This document shows, piece after piece, positions 1-12,426 of a stretch of DNA of 64,000 nucleotides. Positions within the stretch are counted from its first letter, which is position 1. Every line of letters begins with the position of its first letter. The translations under genes were made by a program, and so were the position numbers. Source of the stretch: Trichinella spiralis. Lineage: Eukaryota > Nematoda > Enoplea > Trichinellida > Trichinellidae. The notes below the pieces were generated by a model. The model was not told where the DNA came from. It saw only the letters and a list, made by a program, of their open reading frames with translations, and did no database searches. The DNA is taken from positions 11,344,730-11,408,729 of the forward strand of contig CM012954.1 of the NCBI GenBank assembly GCA_000181795.3. The letters are read 5' to 3'.

Positions 1-3000
1 TGGTGTACAGTTCAGCTTTAGCAGTTCAAAGCAATGTCGGCCACGCGCCTTGATCCTATAAGCAATCAGCCGCGTACGCTGAACGACCGCACATGTTGGT
101 CAGGGAAGCATTGTCTGTTGGTGTTTGCATTGGTAAAGCCGTGCCCGTTTGCTCCTCGGACGTGTCGATGCCGACCTGTTGGTTATTTTGCTTTCAATTG
201 TGCTGTTGGTCTAGGCACATTGATCGACCGTCTTAAAGCCAAGACGAATGTTTGCGTTCGGCTTAAGCTGAAGCCGCTCCTTAGTCGAGTAACAGTTTCT
301 CCAATTCCGGAACGTTAAAGATTGAAAAATCGAACAAATCCACCACCCCGCACTGGCGATGGGATTATTTTCATTTCGACGCAAACGAATTCAAATTATG
401 GACAAACGTTGTGAGCAATTTTCTTATTCATTTTTTGTTATCTGAAGATTCACTGCCTGCAAGATGAGGTTCAGGAAAAAAAAGAACCGAGGTCGAATTG
501 AAGGTCACAGGTGCAACCCTTAAGATGCTCTCGATTTTCGTAACCCGCTATGGTCAAGGGGGTGGAACAATTTTCGACTGACAATGATCCGAACGGCACT
601 AAGCCGTGGATAAAGGCGGCGGCATTGCGCTCCACAGAACCGGGCCACCACTACACAGCAGACCGCTCGTTCAAGTGGTCAGCGGCTCGCCTTGTCCATT
701 GCAATTGTCGTTTAACTTAGCGTGAAACCCATTCCGTAACAATGGAACCACATCAAGGTCGTCCCGCGTTTCTAACTAATCCATTTTCACCTCTACTCCA
801 TACCAATTTTGCGTTTGATTCATCCATATGCAGAGGCGCTCTCACGTGCGCCAACGACCCAAAAATGCCTGTTGCATACCAACCGGCCTTTCATTTTTAT
901 TTTTGCTATTTTTTACTTCTGCTCTTTGCTTAAGCCGACTGGAATGTGGCCCGGAAGCTGACCATGAACTAACTAGACAAAAGACTGCAATACGTTTGTT
1001 GCAACGGATGCTGGGATTAATGATGAAAAAGAACCCGCCAACACAGATGGCATGACATTATTATAAAATGAACATACACTTTTGGAAATTTTGAACATCA
1101 TTTGTCTCATCGTATATTTATTTCACAATCTGCTCGATATTTCATCCACCCACATAATTGAAAACTGTTTAACAAAGAAAAAAGACAATTCCTTCTTTCC
1201 ATTAAATCTAATTAGCTTTCATAGCAATTTTTATAAAACAGCGAAAACCAATCAGCTTGCATCTGTTTTCAGAACAGTAGATAGGGCGAGTAGATAAGGA
1301 GAAAATAATTATAGGAAAAGAGAATCGGTTTCAAAATTGTAAGTCTGCTAAACCCAAAATACAAAGTAGAAAACAAAAAAAATCCGTAAATACTGCACTG
1401 AGCTAATGACCTACATATGATATTTCATTCATTGCCTCCAATTACAATGCAAATCGTAACAGACAAGGTAAAATTAATAAGCTTTAAGAGAAAATAATTC
1501 GTATCAAAAGGAAAACAGCTAATAATATCTGTCAAATATCCATAATCAGCTCTAATCTTTTATGCTTTTCCGCTGACATGTCCCAGTTGTCCAGACAACT
1601 ACAAATACTTTCAAAGAAAACAAAAAAACAGCTGTATTTGTATTGACCGTTTTCATTGTTTGCATGCTTTCATTGCAGTGCTTTGAAAAATCACCGTCAA
1701 ATTCTGTGAGTATGCACTTTTTGATATCTGCATTCCATATTTAATTATGAAAGATAAAATATTTTCGATAATGCAAATAACATTAATAATTATTTTTACA
1801 TTCCTCTAAATTAATTGTCTATAATAATTTCAACTGTTAAATGTATTTTATATTTTAATTAAAAAGAATACTTTAATTTTAGAAATGCTTATTAAATTGA
1901 TTTTTCCAAATGATGCTTTGAAGATTTTTTCTTTGTTGCCCTCATCTCATACGGATGAAAGTAATTTTCTTTTAACAAAGAACTGCATGCCGAATGCAGT
2001 GTACCTTTACATATGGACAATTATCTGCATGCTTGTAGATTTGCTTTTTCTTATATGTACTCTCCTTAAAGCTTACATAAAATACAATGCCTGCATGGAG
2101 TTCATAAAATACTACTGCTACTATTACTACAGTGCGGGGAGGATGCAAGGGTAGTTGATGAAAAAACTGGCAAACAGTTTCACCGCATTCCAATCTTCTG
2201 CTCCATTTCCACTGACAGGCGTGTGAATGAAGACAAAAATTGCAAAACACAGAATCTGCATAAATTTTTGTATGAGAAGCAAAAAAGTGAAATAATAAAT
2301 TTGATATTTCAACCTTTGATATATACATATATATATAATATTTATTGCAAAATGCAGGATCAAAGCCAAGTTTGAGTAACAGCAATTAAATGCAAATCTA
2401 GACGGCGTCTGAGGTTATCTGGCCGCCGGCGTCGTTTGACCAGTGGTCAGTAGATCAAGCGCGTCAAACAACCCAGTTCAGGGCGGAAAAATTGCACTAA
2501 TTGGCCGGCGGCTCGCTGCGATCATGACAAATACCTTTGCACCGAATTAGCACCTAACAATAGCACGATGGCACAATGCCGTTACTATTCTTGTAGAAAA
2601 ATGGCCAGACTGGCGCCAGCCCTTTTCCGCACTATGGTACAGCAGCGCAACTAATTATTAATGCTGACCTTAAATGTGTTTTCTTTTTCTTTATCTTTCT
2701 ATACTCATTTATTCAGTTTTCCTTCTCTTTGCCTACTATCTGAACGCACAATATTTACAACTTAGATGATATTGTATCATTGGTCATAATTATTCAAATG
2801 TGCAGTAAAAGGACAACACTAGCGTAGGCATTACACTTTGATAAATAAATTCACAACTGAATAATGTAATTTTAGATAAATTTGAAGAAAAATATTTTAA
2901 AGAAAAATTGCCAATTATAATACAACTTTTACAAATAAAAATGAAAATTATAACTGCAACCATGCAAAAAGAACACTGAATTCCGAGCAGAAATAGAAGA

Positions 3001-6000
3001 AAATTATTTCTAACAATAAACCACTGTATTTACATATAAGAAAAAAATGAGAAATTCATTAACCTGTTCAAATAGAGAATAAGCAATCATTTTCAAGCAT
3101 TACAGGACTCGTAGTATATTTGCCGCTTAGAAATGACTTAGCTGTTGAAGTGGCCATTCAATGCTGTCTATTGCAAACAGTTGATCATCTCCAACTACTA
3201 GTAACGTATAATCCCCCGAAAAGAGGATAATATCTATTAGGTACGATAAACCGGACTTGCTGCTTGTAACATGTTTTATCAAAATAATCTCAGTTTGTAG
3301 TTTCCTTAAGTCTACCATCGAAGTACGTCACATCTGCCCATGCAATCCTCTTATACAGTCATTATATGTTTAGCTTACTGAAACAGTGACAGTAACATTG
3401 AACAAATCGCACTTGTTATTTTTGTTGCTGCAATTTATTAGCTGTCAATAATTATGTTTTCTATTCTGCAATGTTGCACAAATGAATTAAGCTTTTTATT
3501 CTCTTTCTTCATACAAACTGCATCATTCATAAATAAACATACACAAAGTGTACCATAAACAGATGTACCATAAACAAATTGAATTATGCTGCTATTGCCT
3601 GGGGTTTGTGAAATTTAAAGTAAATAAAAAATACAACTCTGCTTGAAATTATGAAATGAAATGAATGGAAAATAATTTCCATCTTAAGAAATATATTGAT
3701 TTTTATTGATTTGAGGATAATTTCTATTGCATAACATTTTAAAAGTTATTGCCGATGGTAACACAGAAAGATGCATGTGCATGTGTATGTATGCGAATGC
3801 GCATGTGTGTGTGTGTGTGCGCACATGTATTGTGTGTAGGGGACAGAGGGTTATGCACAGTTGTTGGATTGTTGATTTTCAGCACCGGCTATGGTCAGCT
3901 TAATTGGCATGGTCAGCACTCGCGGCTATTTGCTGACCGGATTAGTTTGGCACGCCCGTGCGGAGCTGCTTTTGCATAGCCGACTGGACATCTTGGCCAC
4001 CACCGGCGGCTGTTTGCCCGCCTGAATGGCGCCATGGCTGAGCGATTCTGTTGACCCAAAGCTTCTCCAGTAAATACGTCTGGCCTGATCTTGACGGCTT
4101 GCGCCATCAGCAAACGGTCCACCAGACACAGCTAACTTTGAGACTTCTTTTTTTGTTTTTGTATTTTTTCATCTTTATCAAGCCGGACTCACACAACAGT
4201 GCACCTGTGCCCACCTGATGACGTCAGCATTCTGGGCTTGTCAACAAAGCCACAACGTAAAGCAAACATGCCACCCACTTTGCTCCGGAACTGTATACGT
4301 CACAGTACGAATGTATTACTTGATTAGAAAAAGCAAAATGGAAAAGAAAATGAGAAAAAGAATAATATCATTACCGTAATCGTCATCGTTCCTCTTATCT
4401 TATTTATTTATGCTTTTTTTATTGAAAATAGCTTCTTGCATTATGTATAGCAACTGAAAGATTAATGTTGCAATTAAAAAAGGAGTAGTAGCAATAATGA
4501 TACACTTGAATCTACTATATTTAAAGTAGCTAATCATAAATTACCTTACATATCAATAGTGATTAACACACTTTTTTGAATACACCATGTGTGTGTATAA
4601 TGTGAACTGCAAAAAGATTATTTCACTATTCATAGTATTTCAAAATATGAAAATTTTGGACAAAAACGAAAATAAGTGATAATATTTCTCACATATTAAT
4701 GTAATTAATATTTTGAACGCTCACAGACGCCATTTATTAACCACTAACAAATGGATAGATATACAGTAAAGGTGGAAATTGAAAGCATGTCAATAACAAG
4801 GAAATTTTTATCCAAGTGTTGTTTTCTTTCCTGACTGATTGATAAAATATCGTAATAAGATAAATTTTTCAAAATGTATTTTGGACTGGACGTTTACACA
4901 GTGACAGTTGTCAACATGTTTACAACTCATTTAAATGAAGAAAATAAAATTAAAAGCAATAGAAAAAGATTGTTCATTGCCTTTTATTTTTTAATTATTC
5001 GTATGCAAAATGGAGTTGTTTAAACATAACATTAAAATGCATGCTCTGGAGTGAAATACGTGTCAATTTAATATTAGGTTTGTCTGTAAAAAATGTTAGT
5101 TTTTCTTTATTAAAAATGATATTGCAGAATTTTAGAAAATGACGATACTTTTGAAATTGAAAAATCACCTTATTAGACTATTTGTCACTGAATTAATTAT
5201 GTAATCATCAAAAGAGAAATATTTAGCTAATCAACAGTTTGTAATGCAATTAATCGACGGCTTGCTTTTTTTCTATATTAGATTGATAGATTTGTGCTTG
5301 TTCTTGTGAAGAAGGAGAAAAAGAGGAGAAAAATAGAAGAAGGAGAAAAAGAAAAAAAGAAATTACACTCAGCATGAGACCTATCGATTGGAAGGGAATA
5401 TGTGGTCAAGCGGCGTTGAACCGCACGAGGCCATGGCAATTCGATGACCGCCTGTGTCACCATCACTGGACATGTAAAGAGAGAAGGTGGAGAAGAATAG
5501 CAGCAGACACAAGAAAGGAAAGTTATCCGTTCAAGTCACACAATCAACCGCCCCCAATGACTCTGCACTTTGTTATCGCCTGTAGACATCAGTGGTGAAA
5601 ACATAATGGGGCTGGCCGAGATCGCAATCAGTGTCAACCGTAACCTGTGGCCGGCTAACTGTAAATGATCCAAGCATTGACAAGCGGAGCATTGGTCGAC
5701 CTCATGAACGACAAAAAAGAATAGAAAAATAATAGAAAAGAAAAGGAGACGAAGGAGTGAAAAAATGACTCCACTAATCGGCGCCTCTTTTACGCTTCAT
5801 GTACTTTTTCTGATATCCAATGCTGATAGTGATGAAATAAAATAAAACAGGAGAACAAATAAAAAAATAAAATGTATAAATAAAAGCTGAAAAACATAAT
5901 ATAGACTATATTGCGTAAGATCAAATTGGCAGAGAGGGCAGTTGCTGATAGTGATCAGGTTACCATGGAGACCATGCAAATTCACTTTATGTACAGTACA

Positions 6001-6415
6001 GATACATGACCCAGCAGTATTGTCGACATGAGCATCTATTGTTTCCAACATACACAGTTGTGTTCGTCAGTTGCGCATCTGGCGAAACTGTCTTCTCCAA
6101 ACACAAGTGCAGCTAAATTCGAACAAACAAAGTCCATCACTTTCCGCCCGTGTTAATTAAACACTCGTAGAAAGCAAATCAAATTGCATGCTATAAGATC
6201 AATCTTTATTCTTTTCCATCAAAATGATAATAATAGTATGCTATCAATTTGATAAAATTCATTTTGAAATACAGATACAACATACAGACTGAGCATTAAA
6301 TGAGGAGAAAAAAAAGCAATAAAATACAACAACTACATGGGAATAAGTACGGTACGGCTCTCGTAGAATGCAGATAAAAATATGCGGTATAAAATAAAAT
6401 ATGCGATGACGGAGT
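1..6415. other. Gene-free region downstream of the Otx gene
   Basis: I see no convincing gene here. The DNA alternates between AT-rich stretches and GC-richer islands at about 1-1060, 2400-2640, 3880-4130, 4190-4310 and 5370-5700. Open frames inside the islands (for example 34-318) resemble no family I know and lack supporting exons. The islands could be cis-regulatory DNA of the neighbouring homeobox gene, non-coding transcripts or chance; sequence alone does not decide. A TG-rich microsatellite lies near 3775-3840. Confidence 0.5.
6205..6210 (-). terminator. Candidate poly(A) signal of the Otx-like gene
   Basis: AATAAA on the minus strand, about 206 nt downstream of the stop codon at 6416. 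It is the nearest canonical hexamer I found. Use is inferred. Confidence 0.35.
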
Positions 6416-7540
6416 CTAGAAAATATTCGCCTCTACTAATGAGCCGTAGGTAATGTCATCGGTATGGCCGAGTCGATTAAAATCAGCTTCAGGTGTTGAA
6501 TACCCGTTATAAGAATATTGGTGAATTTCTCTTTGTGGGTATTGCCATTGTGATTGTGACGCAACAACGCCATCGGTCGGCAACACTGCTGCATAACAGT
6601 CTGACTGTATGCAATCGGCGGCTATTCTAGCTTGAAAGCTGGGACTGTGAGATCTAATAAAAGATGGCGATGAACTACCATTGCTAGCCGTCGAGGCAGG
6701 ACTTCCATGATTGTGGACGTATGCTACTGGCGGATGGAAGACAATCGGTTGTTGTTGTTGCACATTACAATTCAATGATAAGTTTTCACCGAAGAAGTGA
6801 CCTGCAGAATTGTCGGCATAATTTGAAGTATAAGCTATCTGCTGCTGATCGACCATGCTCATCGGTTGGAAGTGACCATTTGGAAAATTTCCACACTGCG
6901 ATAAAAAATTAACCGGACTGTGAGAAAAAATCACCGGACGATTATTTGGTTGGAAAAACTGTTGTTCACATTGCATGATCGATTGGTTAGATGGAAAATT
7001 CCCATTTTCTGCAATAAAATTTGTTTCATACTTCGTATCGTTTTCCAATTTCAATTCTGCATCATCTCTTTCAACACTGTTATCCAGTTGCTGAATAAAA
7101 TATTCACCACACAGTGATCCCTTATCACATACAGCTGATTGGACTGATTGCTTGTCTTGTTCCACCGGTCTGTTTTCACCACCACTCAAAACTCGCTGTT
7201 CTTGTTGACGTGCTTTAGCTCTACGATTTTTAAACCATACTTGTATTCTTGATTCGGGCAGTTGAATTTGATATGCAATATCTTCACGCATAAATACATC
7301 TGGATATCTTGTCTTTTGGAACGTCTCTTCTAGAACAGCGAGTTGTGCACGTGAAAATGTCGTTCTTTCACGACGCTTTTTGTTCGTTGAAAATGGCGCA
7401 GAAGTTGATGGTTCATAAGGTAATGAATTACAATCAGGATTCGTCGATATCACTACTGAAACTGCATCAGTAATTTTTGGATATTCACATTGTTCACAGA
7501 AACAATTCATACACGCATGCTGGTAATATACTGGATCCAT
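6416..7540 (-). CDS. OTX: Otx/orthodenticle-class paired-like homeobox transcription factor
   Basis: A single 374-residue frame with no intron. The homeodomain spans about residues 55-114 and carries RRERTTF at its start, helix 3 with [10 protein letters not shown], and lysine at homeodomain position 50. K50 is the mark of the Otx/Gsc/Pitx/bicoid group that binds TAATCC. The flank RAQL...LEETF and the [11 protein letters not shown] stretch point to Otx (Drosophila otd; C. elegans ttx-1/ceh-36/ceh-37), regulators of anterior and sensory-neuron fate. The C-terminal part is low-complexity, rich in Q, N and S, as in other Otx proteins. The frame extends 23 codons upstream, but I chose the inner ATG at 7540 because TTGCAG precedes it by two bases, a typical splice acceptor. 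That suggests either a spliced leader or an upstream non-coding exon. No other coding exon was found in the flanks. Confidence 0.9.
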   Translation of the reverse strand: MDPVYYQHACMNCFCEQCEYPKITDAVSVVISTNPDCNSLPYEPSTSAPFSTNKKRRERTTFSRAQLAVLEETFQKTRYPDVFMREDIAYQIQLPESRIQVWFKNRRAKARQQEQRVLSGGENRPVEQDKQSVQSAVCDKGSLCGEYFIQQLDNSVERDDAELKLENDTKYETNFIAENGNFPSNQSIMQCEQQFFQPNNRPVIFSHSPVNFLSQCGNFPNGHFQPMSMVDQQQIAYTSNYADNSAGHFFGENLSLNCNVQQQQPIVFHPPVAYVHNHGSPASTASNGSSSPSFIRSHSPSFQARIAADCIQSDCYAAVLPTDGVVASQSQWQYPQREIHQYSYNGYSTPEADFNRLGHTDDITYGSLVEANIF

Positions 7541-10500
7541 TTCTGCAAGTTGTATTGGAATTTTGTAACGAGAAAGTTGAGTGAATGAGAAAAAAGAAAA
7601 TTTCCCCAAATGACTTCCAACACCAGAGCATCTACATTTAAAAATTCACATCCGCTTTTGCCAGCCAATCAGACACTCAACAGATAACCAATCATCGCTG
7701 ACGATCAATTTATTTGCAACTTTGTTTGTAAAGAAGAGGCTGTTACAGTAATTAAAATTCAGAAATGAAAAAAAGGAACCTAGCTATGCCAACATTGCCA
7801 ATATTATGAAGTTTGCCGAATAAAAGTGAAACTTCGTTGAATTTTACCCTCCTTTGTCAACTATTCAAATTTTATCTAACTATTTTCAGCTTGGAAAAGA
7901 AAATTCATTTTTATCAAATGAAAATTTACAATTTTCCTAAAATGACGAATGACAATTTTCACTCTGGAAAAGCAAAAAAAGCATGGCATGTTTACAAATG
8001 TATAACATGTGCGCTTTTGAACTTCCTGTTGAAAATTTTCTGCATGCTCTTTTGCCAGCAGGCATTGCATTTCATTTAAAAGTGCTAAGCGGAAGAAAAA
8101 AATGACTAATTAAAATAATCTCCTGCAGTGTTAAAGAATTGACATGATGAGTGGAGCTGCTTAAATGCACGTGCGTCTACACACACGCACCAAAAAATGG
8201 CGGCAAGCGAAGCCACTTATCCAAATTGGATGAGCCGTCATCAGCCTACTTTTCATCACCGACCGAAGCCGCTTAATCTTGCTAAGCTTTCCTAGCTTAC
8301 TTCTACGCCACAAAGGTCAATTTTTTTACAATGGCAATACTTTGATTCCACTTAACAACGGTTTTATCTATTTCGCTAGTTCAGTATTATCAATTTCAAA
8401 TCAGATATCATCAACAGAACGTCATTTCTCATTGTCCAACAAGTCGAAGATCAATGATCACAAAAGAATGACTGACAAAAGCGTCATCAGGTGCAATGAT
8501 TTTCTACTTTATCCCAACCTCACATCGCAATCGCTTTCCACATTCAATAAAATATGAAGGGATAAAGCGGTATGTTATTGTAATAAGAAACGTCGCTCAG
8601 CTCCGCAGGAGTGCAAAGAAGGTCTTTGGGAAGTGGTTGTCCATTCCAGAGCCGATAATTAGCCATTGGTGCGAGCATCGGCTTTTTAATAAAGAATAAC
8701 TTTGAAAGCATGTAGGTCGAACAAAGCCTGCGAAAGATGTGCATGAAAGAAGCAGCCGGCAGGTATTTGTTGTTTTTTTGTTCTGCATCGAACTGCGTCC
8801 CGGCATTGTATGAGCCGCTAGCCGGTGCTGTGCTTCCAGTAAACCGAGAAGCAGTGTCGTTGGCTAGTCAGAGAAAGCCGAGCCAGCGTCACATCTCCGG
8901 GCAAACTCATCATCTCGGCGGGTCGTCTTTATCCGAGCGTTGTTTTAAGCCAGCATTCTGGCTGGGCCCTTCGCGCGCAGACAGATGTTCCAGTGTAAAT
9001 GCTCTGCGGTCAGTGTTCTTCGCTTAATTGAGCACAAAATTGGACACGGCAAGCGATCTCCTTTTTTTCAAATCGACAAGTGCCGGCTAATCCGCTCTGC
9101 TCCTCATGGTCCGGCCCTCTGACAGTCGGTTCGGAGGATAAAAATGGAAACCTCTTTTGTGCAAAACATCATCCCCGAAAGCGTTAAGCTCATCAACACT
9201 GGTTGGATAATGGTCTATTTTCACTTGTGCAACGATAACACAATATCAAACGCTCCTTTGGTTCAGATCCAATCACCCATGCTTCCCCGCGTCTGTTATT
9301 ACGCTAACAGGGTTATGGATACTGTTCACCTAAAAGCTCACTGCTGTTCATCTGTTTCATCCCCTAACTGACCAAATATTCAAAATTCACAAGCTTTCTT
9401 CCAGTGATGATATATTTTCGAATAAAACTCCAAATAAAAAAAATATATATAGAATACTTGTAATTTCGTTCAATCACATCTCATTTTTATCACCTATTTA
9501 TTAAAAAAATAATGCAATAAAAAATATCTCGAAGAAAAAACATTTAAAAACATTAATTTTACACATCTACAGTAACTGAGTTTATAGTCAGATGTAAAGA
9601 TCTGTTAAAAATAAAACTGTAGATATCACTATCACACACACGCACACACATACATGCATATCACATCTTAACGCATACGTAATACATTCGAATATGTGTA
9701 TACATCAGAATTTTATTCTAATTTAATAAATGATTCTTAAAAAATTTTTTTAAACGCAAAGCAGTGCTACTAGATAGGTTTTTCGCTTTCTATACGATAA
9801 ATTTAACAATGGAACTTGATTTTCAGATAATATAAAACAAAGTTGTGTAAAATATCAAATCAAAATTTTTGTAAATGATTATGAGAAAAGTTTCACCGAA
9901 GCATTCTAATCGTCAATATTGAAAACTCCATCATTTTGTTTAATTAAAACAATTACGACTTGAACCAACAAACGCGCATAAAACTGTAAATAAGCTGTGA
10001 GTAATTTTTCAAAAATAACTTGGGATAGATTTTTAAGCTAATCACAGTCATCTAAGAATGTTACCTAAGAAACAGAACAGAAATCAACGACAACAACAAC
10101 AACAACTTGGCAGTTTCGTTTCGTAAAATCTAAGTGAATGGAAAAATGCTGTTTGTTCATTTCAAGAAAAAATACATCACGCTGAAGTTGAATAAATTAC
10201 AATGCTTGAACTGATAAAGGACACCCAAAAGCAGTGTTTGTTTGAACTTTTATAAATTATTGCTTTGATAATCGGAGAGCAGTTTTAAATTTCTACCGTC
10301 ACTTCTCACACCTCACACCCCATATGACAATACAGTGCTTTGAGAAAAAACAACACACACGAAAGAAGATACATTGAAACCGCATTTGAAGAAAAAATAC
10401 AACAAAGCAAACACTTACCAGAGATGATATAATTTTAATTCTGATTGTTGTAGTTGTTGTAGATGCAAAATGCCACACTTCTTTACTTTAATGCAATATT

Positions 10501-12426
10501 TTCTAAAAAAAGTTTAATTTAAATTAACCATGTAATATAATGGTGTAATGGATTTTTCAGTCGAGGAATTCAAATTGAAAACTACATAATAATACTAGAC
10601 TTTAATACCTATTACATTTGCCAATGAATTCAGTATCATTAATTAAAAAAATAATATTTTAAAAACAACAAATCTCAGTCTAGTGAACAGCGATGCACAG
10701 ACTGTTCAATTATGCATTTTGTAGTGTATTTTATTATTGATATGAATTAAACCCCCAGTTTGTAAAATGGATCATATTTAAAGTTCTGAAAATTCCGAAA
10801 CTATGCAAAATTATATGAATATATATAGTAGAGGACAACACGGGTCAACAGTTTGGTGAATAAATTTGGCCTTGTGAAGAAAACAATTTTTGCAACTATC
10901 GTGATCAACGTCACGAGATGGCAAACAGGTGCGAAAGCATCACTCATCCGAGCGTAAAGACTCGCACAGTGATGACGCCCACGCAATTTTTGCGGTCCGC
11001 ACTGTTGCTGCATTAGAGCATTCATTTCTCACGCCAACCGATATCACCCACATACACACATACTCAGAAAACAGTTACTGATAAGCAATAAACGTGGCCG
11101 AGGTAAACAAATAAACACACACACCGATGATCAGTCTATGATTATGCAAATCGACCGGAAAAATAGTTGCCGGTCGATCAATTTTTGATATAGAAAAATT
11201 AACAAAAACTAGAAAACTGCGTCAATCAAAAAATACACATATCACAATGCATCTCGAAACTACCGTAATCTATGAATGGTTTCAATGTATAGCATAGATT
11301 ATAGAATATTTTTGTAATAATCAAAACTGTCAACTGACAACACTTGAACAAACTGATACTGACAAGTGACAAAAATGAATGAAAATACAAAAATCAAAGA
11401 TTTCGGACAATATTCGCCCACTCGAACAACAAACAAACTGTCCAACAAAGGGCAAAAGATGCTGGTTACAAGTAAACAAAATGTTTATCAAAATTGCAAA
11501 CTCATAGCAAGCAATAAATAAATAAATTAACACCACCGGCAGCACTACTTGCCTCGAATTTCAGTTTCATCGCTTGTCGTTTTCGGTGAACATTTTCCAC
11601 AACCAAACGCCCACTTTATCGCTCTTCTTTGCACAAGAAGACGGGCTGAGGTAGGCAAATTTTCCAACCCACAGGTTCGTGTACAACGAATTTCTCAAAC
11701 TAGGTCAAAACAACCGCCCATTTTCCAACTCATTTTCAAATCCACATCCGGCCAATGACAAGATTGCGCAAAAATTTGCATAACTGATAAAACCGACCAA
11801 TTCCAATTCAACCACTCACTGAATGGTGCAGTGATTGAGAATAAAAAAGCTCACGCAAAGTAATAGATAGCGTTTTGATCACCTTTTTGAATGTGCTGCA
11901 ATTTTTGGATATTATCCTAACTAATTTGCCGCTTCAAAAAAATTTCAAAGTTTTTTTTTGGTAGTAAACAATGAAAATACATTACTGAATAAAAAAGTGG
12001 ACAATTATTTATTTTTATTATAGTGATGGTAACCTTTTTTTCAAAATTATAATAAAATGTTCTTCACTAAATTCAGTTTTGAGAAACTTGCTGCAGTGCT
12101 TTATAAATTCGTTTTCTTAACAAAATTAAGAGCATAAATATTTTCTTATGCAAAAGTATAAAAATCACAAAGAAAAATAATTTTAAAATTTCAATTCCAT
12201 ATATGAAAAAAGAAATTCTTTCACTCGAAAAAACATTTAACTTGCTTTTCTTTTATCACTGATGCACAGGTACGGTAATTAATTATTTTATTCAAATTTT
12301 TGACAATATCAATTAACAAACAGTATTGAACGTATAAATTTATAAAACAAAAAATAAGCAACACAAAATTTTCGACATTCATCAAATTGAAATTTGCGGT
12401 CGGCTGACAATGTTGGTAAAAGTACG
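7541..12426. other. Gene-free region between Otx and COQ6
   Basis: No supported gene. A GC-richer block at about 8130-9370 lies 0.6-1.8 kb upstream of the Otx start codon and may hold its promoter, 5' non-coding exon or enhancers. Another island at about 10890-11110 and a block at 11540-11770 contain short open frames without recognisable domains. The remainder is AT-rich. Confidence 0.5.
12287..12292 (-). terminator. Candidate poly(A) signal of COQ6
   Basis: AATAAA on the minus strand about 135 nt past the COQ6 stop. Placement is plausible; use is inferred. Confidence 0.35.

Noticed and set aside
3127..3318. 63-codon minus-strand ATG frame
   Set aside because: No domain, no flanking exons, and a length expected by chance.
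1..9371. TAATCC/GGATTA sites near the Otx gene (e.g. 362, 778, 1014, 3939, 9088), possible autoregulation
   Set aside because: Their number is about what base composition predicts for a 6-mer on both strands over 9 kb.
8737..9371. ATG frames of 96 and 75 codons in the GC-rich block upstream of Otx
   Set aside because: No family resemblance and no splice structure; GC-rich non-coding DNA produces such frames.
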